This document shows positions 58,328-64,000 of a stretch of 64,000 nt of DNA, in pieces. Source of the DNA: Roseiarcus sp963823165 (GTDB lineage Bacteria > Pseudomonadota > Alphaproteobacteria > Rhizobiales > Beijerinckiaceae); NCBI GenBank assembly GCA_963823165.1, contig CAWGKV010000034.1:273675-337674 (forward strand), in the 5' to 3' direction. A program made the translations under genes and the position numbers. A model generated the notes under the pieces. That model searched no databases, was not told the DNA's origin, and saw only the letters and a list, made by a program, of their open reading frames with translations. Positions within the stretch are counted from its first letter, which is position 1, and every line of letters begins with the position of its first letter.

Positions 58328-59269
58328 TTAGCCAGATTTTGTCGTCCTTCGAAAGGGTGCCGATGTACCCGCAAGAAGATTCGCTCGGGCAGGCTGGCAG
58401 AGCCGCCGACAGAATTCATCCAGTTGATCAAAGCTACTGAAAGAGATCCGGATATTTCCACACTCGCCGGTGTGGGATATGGTGACTTTCGTTCCGAGAG
58501 CCAATCCCAGCTTATTTTGCAAAGCTAGAGTATCTGTATCCTTCGTGGGGATGCCTGAATTGGTGCGCATGCGCTTCCTGGTGTTTTCACCAAGCCGCTC
58601 TACGTCGCGGACTGTTAATTGCTCCGCCACAATTCGATCTGCGATCCCATCTGCCTGAGCTACCGATAGCAGCGCCCGCGCATGTCCCGCGGAAATTCGG
58701 CCTGCTGACAGCAACGTTTTTGTGTGCGGAGGTAGGTTTAGTAACCGCAGGGTATTGGCGATGTGGCTCCGGCTCTTCCCAACGACGCGTGCAATATCAG
58801 AATGTGAATACCCGTATTCGCTGGCCAGCTGCGCATAACCCGATGCCTCCTCAAGCGCATTTAGATCCGTGCGCTGAACATTTTCTATGATTGTGATTTC
58901 GAGCGCCTCACGCTCACCCGCATCGATGATGATGATCGGAACGTCATGCCTTCCCGCCCGCTGCGCTGCGCGCCAGCGGCGCTCGCCCGCTACGATTTCG
59001 TACGTATTAACGAAACTAGCAATTTCTCGAACCAAGATCGGCTGAATGACACCCCGCTCCCTCACTGACGCGGCCAACTCGTCAAGTTCCAACTCGTCAA
59101 ACCATTTTCGGGGATTTCGAGGGTTAGGCCTGAGGAACTCAATTGGTGCTCTTCGAACTCCGCTGAAATTTGTAGCTGTCTCAAAATCTTCCCTGGCGGC
59201 GCCCAAGAGAGCGGCAAGGCCACGTCCGAGACGAGGCCTATGGTCGGAGTGACTGCCTTCGTCTGCCAT
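58328..59269 (-). CDS. parB: ParB/Spo0J family protein
   Basis: A 313-residue DNA-binding CTPase. Start MADEGSHSDHRPRLGRGLAALLG has GGGA upstream and is the usual chromosomal ParB N-terminus with the ParA-stimulating basic patch. The CTP-binding motifs are present as EIVAGERRWRAAQRAG and TIIENVQRTDLNALEEA. The helix-turn-helix is at YSHSDIARVVGKSRSHIANTL, and a C-terminal dimerisation region ends LDEFCRRL. No parA, gidA or gidB is adjacent and no perfect parS site was seen, so this may be an additional ParB. The nearest upstream gene is a MinD/ParA-fold tyrosine kinase. ISAs1 lies four bases beyond the stop. Confidence 0.88.
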   Translation of the reverse strand: MADEGSHSDHRPRLGRGLAALLGAAREDFETATNFSGVRRAPIEFLRPNPRNPRKWFDELELDELAASVRERGVIQPILVREIASFVNTYEIVAGERRWRAAQRAGRHDVPIIIIDAGEREALEITIIENVQRTDLNALEEASGYAQLASEYGYSHSDIARVVGKSRSHIANTLRLLNLPPHTKTLLSAGRISAGHARALLSVAQADGIADRIVAEQLTVRDVERLGENTRKRMRTNSGIPTKDTDTLALQNKLGLALGTKVTISHTGECGNIRISFSSFDQLDEFCRRLCQPARANLLAGTSAPFRRTTKSG

Positions 59270-59560
59270 TAAATCTGTATTCCCAAGTTCAATTAGGGTA
59301 CCGGTTCGGCCAGGCGCGCCACCGGCCTCACGCTGAACAACTTCCAACGCAAGTGTCAAGTAAGCTTGGCTAGCTTCTGTGCCGCGGGCCATAAAGCTGA
59401 TGCCCTCCGTCGGTGGGGCGCGTCTAACACGAGACGAAAAATTTCGGCCGCTTTCGCCTTGGAGAGAAGGATCTCCATGATCGCGACCGCCGTGTATCTG
59501 GTGTTTTCGAAAGGGCCAGCCTGCCGCGCACATGCCGATCGAGTTGATGCGGACGGGCGG

Positions 59561-60274
59561 TCAACCATCCGCCCTGGCTCGGGGACGGCGATAATAGCCG
59601 CTGTAAGGCCGATACGATGGGCCATGAAGCTTGGGCTTAAACCGATTTAGGACTGCGCCTACAATCGGCGTTCCGGTTGCGTTGAGTTGTTCCTTGGCCC
59701 GCCGGATCTCGTCGAGATTGGCGTTCCCGGCGCCGACGACCAAGAGCACAGCATCGACCATGCTCGCAAAGAGCAGCGCATCGTTGGCGGCCAAAACAGG
59801 CGGTGAATCCAAGAGCACAACGCCGAACGGCTGCGAGATTGACTTGAACGCTGCTCGCGCCTTGGACCATTCCACGGCGCCCAGTGATTTTGCGGATTTC
59901 CGCCCCCCGTGCAGGAAGCTGATGACGCTTCCTTCCGGCGATTCTCCCAATGCGGAAACAGGACGAATAGCATCGGCGGCTACTGCCTCATCCAACAAGA
60001 TTTCGATCAGGCCGGCCGTGTCGGCGCTTCCGATTGCCGCAGTCAATGATGACCGTCGTAGATCGCCGTCGATCAAGAGGCATGTCTGGCCCGCGTGCGA
60101 CGCGGCCATCGCCAGGCACAAAGAGACGGTCGTCTTCCCTTCACCGGGTTCCGTACTCGTCACAAGAATTGAGCGGCCAGAAGAGAGTGCGCCGGCGAGT
60201 TGCAACGCGCCAAGGAGGGAATTGTACGCGTCTGCGAATTCTGGAACTCGCCGACATGATTTCCGCGAACGCAA
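59561..60274 (-). CDS. Stand-alone BY-kinase/CpsD-like ATPase
   Basis: A protein of about 237 residues equivalent to the cytoplasmic kinase half of Wzc. It has AYNSLLGALQLAGAL, Walker A VTSTEPGEGKTTVSL near residue 45, Walker A' LLIDGDLRRSS and Walker B VVLLDSPPVLAAND. The tail GPSYRPYSGYYRRPR holds four tyrosines, a possible autophosphorylation cluster. No Wzz domain or membrane helix is joined to it. The start (TTG 60274) is weak, and the upstream 200 bases show no partner. It is the second such kinase in the window. Confidence 0.78.
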   Translation of the reverse strand: MRSRKSCRRVPEFADAYNSLLGALQLAGALSSGRSILVTSTEPGEGKTTVSLCLAMAASHAGQTCLLIDGDLRRSSLTAAIGSADTAGLIEILLDEAVAADAIRPVSALGESPEGSVISFLHGGRKSAKSLGAVEWSKARAAFKSISQPFGVVLLDSPPVLAANDALLFASMVDAVLLVVGAGNANLDEIRRAKEQLNATGTPIVGAVLNRFKPKLHGPSYRPYSGYYRRPRARADG

Positions 60275-60863
60275 ACTGCCCGCCGTTCGTGGGTTTGGCT
60301 AACCGGTTCGTCACAAACCTTTTTCCCCTACGTACGCAACCCGATTATCGTCGCGATATAAATGGAAGTCCAGCCGATCCGGAGTTGGCGCTTGACCCAG
60401 GCAAGGCGACTTTTTGAATTGACGGGGTTGCTGGACTATCGACGCGGGCAAGCTAGGCGGCCCAATCACCACCACCACAGCGTCGAGCCGCCAGGCTCTT
60501 GAGCCATTACCTTCAACTCGTGCGCATCGAAGAGGCTTTCAGGAATCTCAAAAGCGATCTCGCAATCCGCCCCATCTTCCATCAGCTCGAGACGCGCGTC
60601 GAAGCCCACATCTTCCTTGCCTTCCACGCCTATTGATTCCAATTGCTTGGCCTTGCCAGATCCCCCCAGTAGGTGAAGTTCGGCTAGGCCTTAATATCAT
60701 TAGATCAGCCGCAAAGATCCTGTCGCCCGTAGGCTTTCACGTCGCAGGATATGTTGGGTCTCCCGGAAACTTGGAAGGCCACGACGGTGCTGCTCCCCAT
60801 TCGCCTAGCCGCCGCCAGTTCAGACCAGCGGCGGCTCCATCGAGCGATCGGCGACCGCCTTGG
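60275..60863. other. Intergenic region containing an IS remnant
   Basis: About 590 bases between the CpsD-like gene and scoB. Apart from the transposase fragment at 60496-60636 no gene is supported. It marks the right-hand end of the polysaccharide/mobile-element island. Confidence 0.55.
60496..60636 (+). pseudogene. IS4/IS1634-type transposase C-terminal remnant
   Basis: The forward frame reads LLSHYLQLVRIEEAFRNLKSD then LAIRPIFHQLETRVEAHIF and ends LAFHAY before TGA. The Y-L-x-L-x-x-I-E-x-x-F motif with its catalytic Glu, followed by I-R-P-x-x-H and H-I-F, is the end of the DDE domain in this transposase group. Everything upstream is lost. Confidence 0.75.
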
Positions 60864-61508
60864 TCAATGCAGCGCCACCCGATAGCTCGCCTGGGTCTTA
60901 GCGGCGATTTCCTCGAGGGTGACGCCGGGAGCGACCTCGATCAGCGCCATCCCGCGGTAGCCGTGCTTGTCGATAGCGAAGACCCCGAGATCGGTGATGA
61001 CGACGTCGACGACCTTCGCGCCGGTCAGCGGCAGCGTGCAATGATGCAGGAGCTTCGGCCCGTCCTTGGCCGCATGCTCCATCACGACGACGATGCGCTT
61101 GACGCCTGCGACCAGGTCCATCGCGCCGCCCATGCCCTTGACCATCTTGCCGGGGATCATCCAGTTGGCGAGGTCGCCGTTCTCCGAGACCTGCATCGCG
61201 CCGAGGATCGCGAGGTCGATGTGGCCGCCGCGAATCATGGCGAAGGAATCGGCGCTTGAGAAGAAGCTCGTCGTCGGCAGCTGCGTCACGGTCTGCTTGC
61301 CGGCGTTGATCAGGTCCGGATCCTCTTCGCCCTCGTAAGGAAACGGGCCCATGCCGAGCATGCCGTTCTCGCTCTGCAACTGCACGTGGACGCCCTTGGG
61401 AATGTAGTTCGACACGAGCGTCGGAATGCCGATGCCAAGATTGACGTAGAACCCGTCTTTGAGCTCCTTGGCGGCGCGCGCCGCCATTTGGTCGCGGGTC
61501 CAGGGCAT
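60864..61508 (-). CDS. scoB: 3-oxoacid CoA-transferase subunit B
   Basis: Beta subunit (214 residues) of a two-subunit CoA-transferase that moves CoA from succinyl-CoA, or another acyl-CoA, to acetoacetate. The catalytic glutamate is in LQSENGMLGMGPFPYEGEE near residue 47, as in the SENG signature, with DGFYVNLGIGIPTLV before it and GMGGAMDLVAGVKR further on. It starts 18 bases after scoA. Context does not distinguish acetoacetate use in PHB/ketone turnover from a butyrate/acetate enzyme. Confidence 0.93.
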   Translation of the reverse strand: MPWTRDQMAARAAKELKDGFYVNLGIGIPTLVSNYIPKGVHVQLQSENGMLGMGPFPYEGEEDPDLINAGKQTVTQLPTTSFFSSADSFAMIRGGHIDLAILGAMQVSENGDLANWMIPGKMVKGMGGAMDLVAGVKRIVVVMEHAAKDGPKLLHHCTLPLTGAKVVDVVITDLGVFAIDKHGYRGMALIEVAPGVTLEEIAAKTQASYRVALH

Positions 61509-61526
61509 TGGGAGCCTCCTAAATCT

Positions 61527-62234
61527 TTACGCCGCGTGGCGCTTACGAGTCGTGCGCTGCTCGATATGCTTCGCGGCGTTGGGGACATGGACGATGCGGT
61601 GGACAAAGACCCCGGGAGTGATGATGTGATCGGCTTCGATATCGCCTGGCTGGACCAGGTGCTCGACCTCGGCGACCGTCAGCTTGCCCGCGGTCGCCAT
61701 CATTGGATTGAAGTTGCGCGCCGTCTTCCGGTAGACGAGGTTGCCCTCGGTGTCGCCCATCCAGGCGTGGACGAGGGAAATGTCGGCAACGAGGGCGGTC
61801 TCCATCACATACGCTTCGTTGTTGAAGTCCCGGATCTCCTTGCCTTCGGCGACGATCGTGCCGACGCCGGTGCGGGTGAAGAAGGCGGGAATTCCGGCGC
61901 CGCCGGCCCGTATGCGTTCCGCCAGCGTGCCTTGCGGGTTGAACTCGAGCTCGAGCTTGCCCGACAGATAGAGGTTGGCGAACGTCTTGTTCTCGCCGAC
62001 ATAGCTCGAAATCATCTTCCGGATCTGGCCGGTCTCGAGCAGGACGCCGAGCCCGATCCCGTCGACGCCGGCGTTGTTGGAGATGACGGTCAGGTCCTTG
62101 GCGCCGGACTTGCGGACGGCCTCGATCAGCGTCTCGGGGATGCCGCAAAGCCCGAAGCCGCCGGACATGACCGTCACGCCGTCCTTGATACAGCCGGCGA
62201 GCGCCTCGTCCGCGGTGGCGTAGACTTTCTTCAT
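61527..62234 (-). CDS. scoA: 3-oxoacid CoA-transferase subunit A
   Basis: Alpha subunit (235 residues). It starts MKKVYATADEALAGCIKDG and has the CoA-binding glycine loop VMSGGFGLCGIPETLIEAV, NNAGVDGIGLGVLL, and the C-terminal HIITPGVFVHRIVHVP. It forms the operon scoA-scoB with subunit B downstream. The normal length for the family is 230-240 residues. Confidence 0.94.
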   Translation of the reverse strand: MKKVYATADEALAGCIKDGVTVMSGGFGLCGIPETLIEAVRKSGAKDLTVISNNAGVDGIGLGVLLETGQIRKMISSYVGENKTFANLYLSGKLELEFNPQGTLAERIRAGGAGIPAFFTRTGVGTIVAEGKEIRDFNNEAYVMETALVADISLVHAWMGDTEGNLVYRKTARNFNPMMATAGKLTVAEVEHLVQPGDIEADHIITPGVFVHRIVHVPNAAKHIEQRTTRKRHAA

Positions 62235-62376
62235 CGGCGCGGCTTCCCTTCAGAGCCTCGCTTCACTAGCTCCGGCGCGGGTGGCCCGCAAGTCCGGCGT
62301 GACAGTTCGATCGCGGAAGCCGGACGCGGCTCCTTCGCGCCTGCAGCTGTCTGCCAGCCAAATCGCGCCGCCAGCG

Positions 62377-64000
62377 TCAGATCGACGGCTTTCCGACGCC
62401 TCTTGCGAGACGGCCGCTCTCTCTGAGCCACGCCGCGATCACCGCGCCGAGGAGCGCCGCCAATCCGAAAAAACCGGTCGCGAGTGATATGGAGCTGGCG
62501 CCGATCAGCTCGCTTGAGCCGGTCCGCTTGATGCCGATGTAGTCGTTTCCGCCGTAGCTTGGCGCGGGAAACAAGGAAACCACGCGAGGCATTGCGACTG
62601 CGTCCGCGCTGCTGCCTGCGGCAATGCGACGAACGGTGCCGCCGGTCGCCTCCGCAAGAGGCCGAAGCTTTTCGGTGGTCGAGACGACGTCCTGCATCTC
62701 GAGAGGATTGGCGGGTCCGACGTTGACCAGGGCGACATGCTCGCCGTCTTCGGCGCGGTAGAGCCCGTATCGGTCGACGGTCACATGCGCCCGGCTCAGG
62801 CCCGGAGCGACAGGCGTCAGCGAGAGCTTCGTCTTCGTCCCGGCCGGAGAGACGAGAGCGACTTCGGGCGCCCGATCGCTCACGCTCTGCCGCTCCACAG
62901 TAATCTCGCGCCCTTTCGAACTCGCGCGCAGCGCCTCTTCCTCCAGTTCCGGCTCCTTCATCAGCCAGTGCGCCAAGCGGCGCAGAAGGTCGAGATAAGG
63001 CCCGCCGCCGTCGTAATTGCGCGCCCACAGCCACATCTGATCACTCAGCAGCAGCCCCACGCGCCCTTTGTCAACCCGGGAGAGCACCAGAAGAGGCTTG
63101 CCGTCGGGACCGTTCATCAGGGTCTGACCGGTCGTCGTCCTCGCTCCGATCAGCCGGAACCACCGGCCCCACGTCGGCTCACCGCCCTTCGCGCCAAGCC
63201 CCGCGAGGCCACGCGTCACCGGGTGACGAAGGCCCTCTTGCGACTCGCTCGGTCGAAACGGGGTCTCGACGTCGTCTCCCGTCGGCTCGGCCGGCGCGAT
63301 CGCGCCGAGCGGCGAATAGAACAGGCCCTCCGGAGTCGAGAATTCCGGTCCCTCGGCCATCAGCAGCGCCCCGCCATCGCGCACGTAATTGGCGATATTA
63401 TCGAGATAGACGTAGGGCAGGATCGACTGCTGCGCGTAGCGGTCGAGGATGATCAGATCGAAATCCTTGATCTTCGGGCCGAACAGATCCGCAACCGGAA
63501 ACGCGATCAGCGACAGCTCGTTGATCGGGGTCCCGTCTGCGCCTTTCTCCGGCGGCCGCAGAATGGTGAAATGAACCAGATCGACGTTGCCGTCGGATTT
63601 CAGCAGGTTGCGCCACATGCGCTCGCCCGGATGCGGCTTTCCTGAGATGAGAAGGACGCGCAGCTTGTCCCGCACGCCGTCGATATTGACGACCGCGCGG
63701 TTGCTGTCGGTCGCCAGTTCACCCTCGACCGGCGCGATTTCCAGCTCGACGACATTGCGGCCGGCATGATCGATCGGCGTCTTGACGTCGATCCGCTCGC
63801 CGATCCCGGCTTCGATGTTTCCGATTGTCTGTCCATCGTGGCGGACCGTCAGCCGGACGGGTTCGCCGCGGTCTACGCTGTCGAGCACTCTCGCAGCGAT
63901 GATCCGGTCCTTCCCGACAATGCCGTAGCGTGGCGCTTCAATGAGCTGATCGCCGCTGACGCTCCCCCTCATGGCCGGTGACGAGCACGTGCAACGGGGC
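62377..64000 (-). CDS. Large membrane-anchored protein with class I glutamine amidotransferase-like fold, 3' part (runs off window)
   Basis: At least 540 residues; the frame remains open past base 64000, so Met at 63972 is not necessarily the start. Visible parts are a beta-sandwich-like stretch (EPVRLTVRHDGQTIGNIEAG), then DKLRVLLISGKPHPGERMWR, DLIILDRYAQQSILPYVYLD and GGALLMAEGPEFSTPEG, resembling the GATase1-like domain of uncharacterised envelope proteins found with MoxR ATPase, DUF58 and DUF4159 genes in Rhizobiales. A single C-terminal transmembrane helix (FFGLAALLGAVIAAWL) ends the protein. Function unknown; the rest of such a cluster may lie beyond the edge. Confidence 0.65.
   Translation of the reverse strand, partial: PRCTCSSPAMRGSVSGDQLIEAPRYGIVGKDRIIAARVLDSVDRGEPVRLTVRHDGQTIGNIEAGIGERIDVKTPIDHAGRNVVELEIAPVEGELATDSNRAVVNIDGVRDKLRVLLISGKPHPGERMWRNLLKSDGNVDLVHFTILRPPEKGADGTPINELSLIAFPVADLFGPKIKDFDLIILDRYAQQSILPYVYLDNIANYVRDGGALLMAEGPEFSTPEGLFYSPLGAIAPAEPTGDDVETPFRPSESQEGLRHPVTRGLAGLGAKGGEPTWGRWFRLIGARTTTGQTLMNGPDGKPLLVLSRVDKGRVGLLLSDQMWLWARNYDGGGPYLDLLRRLAHWLMKEPELEEEALRASSKGREITVERQSVSDRAPEVALVSPAGTKTKLSLTPVAPGLSRAHVTVDRYGLYRAEDGEHVALVNVGPANPLEMQDVVSTTEKLRPLAEATGGTVRRIAAGSSADAVAMPRVVSLFPAPSYGGNDYIGIKRTGSSELIGASSISLATGFFGLAALLGAVIAAWLRESGRLARGVGKPSI

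Overview
This looks like the chromosome of a GC-rich alphaproteobacterium of the order Hyphomicrobiales, probably near Methylocystis, Methylosinus or Beijerinckiaceae. The clues are the alphaproteobacterial HdaA, a DUF2093 protein, a SufBCDS-SufT operon without IscU, a long rpsU beginning with GTG, and Rhizobiales-type extragenic palindromes. The taxon is inferred; no rRNA or tRNA lies in the window.

Bases 1-21200 are mostly housekeeping. They hold the start of glmM diverging from pgm, DUF2093, rpsU, a TPR lipoprotein, accB-accC, a small secreted protein, an operon of CDP-alcohol phosphotransferase, VOC protein, AI-2E transporter and hdaA, then purM-purN, ppk1, ppx and the SUF operon sufB-C-D-S-T. 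An IS630 remnant and a probable IS200/IS605 remnant follow sufT, where a sufA might be expected.

Bases 21200-60900 form a mosaic island for surface and exopolysaccharide work. Three large secreted beta-helix (Pectate_lyase_3-like) paralogues lie in tandem; the first two also share their upstream leader, and the second has gained an N-terminal domain. They are followed by an AT-rich FkbM methyltransferase, several glycosyltransferases, a Wzx-type flippase, a decayed O-antigen ligase, two acyltransferases, an epimerase/dehydrogenase pair, an AsnB amidotransferase and a Wzc/ExoP-type tyrosine kinase. IS630 and intact ISAs1 elements and several IS fragments are interspersed. An embedded lipid/envelope block encodes an EI24 membrane protein, a GT2-GtrA glycosyltransferase, a GT39 glycosyltransferase, a lysophospholipase-like hydrolase, an alpha-oxoamine synthase and a GNAT-like protein. 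A ParB without a neighbouring ParA sits beside a second, stand-alone tyrosine-kinase ATPase. No priming glycosyltransferase or Wza exporter is visible, so this is not a complete Wzx/Wzy locus.

Bases 60864-64000 return to metabolism, with a two-subunit 3-oxoacid CoA-transferase (scoB, scoA) and the 3' part of a large envelope protein that runs off the edge.

At least nine genes between 18 and 52 kb are broken by small indels, most of them repaired by removing a single base. They include sufD and asnB. Assembly error and real decay cannot be told apart from this sequence alone, so those genes are given over their full reconstructed extent and flagged.
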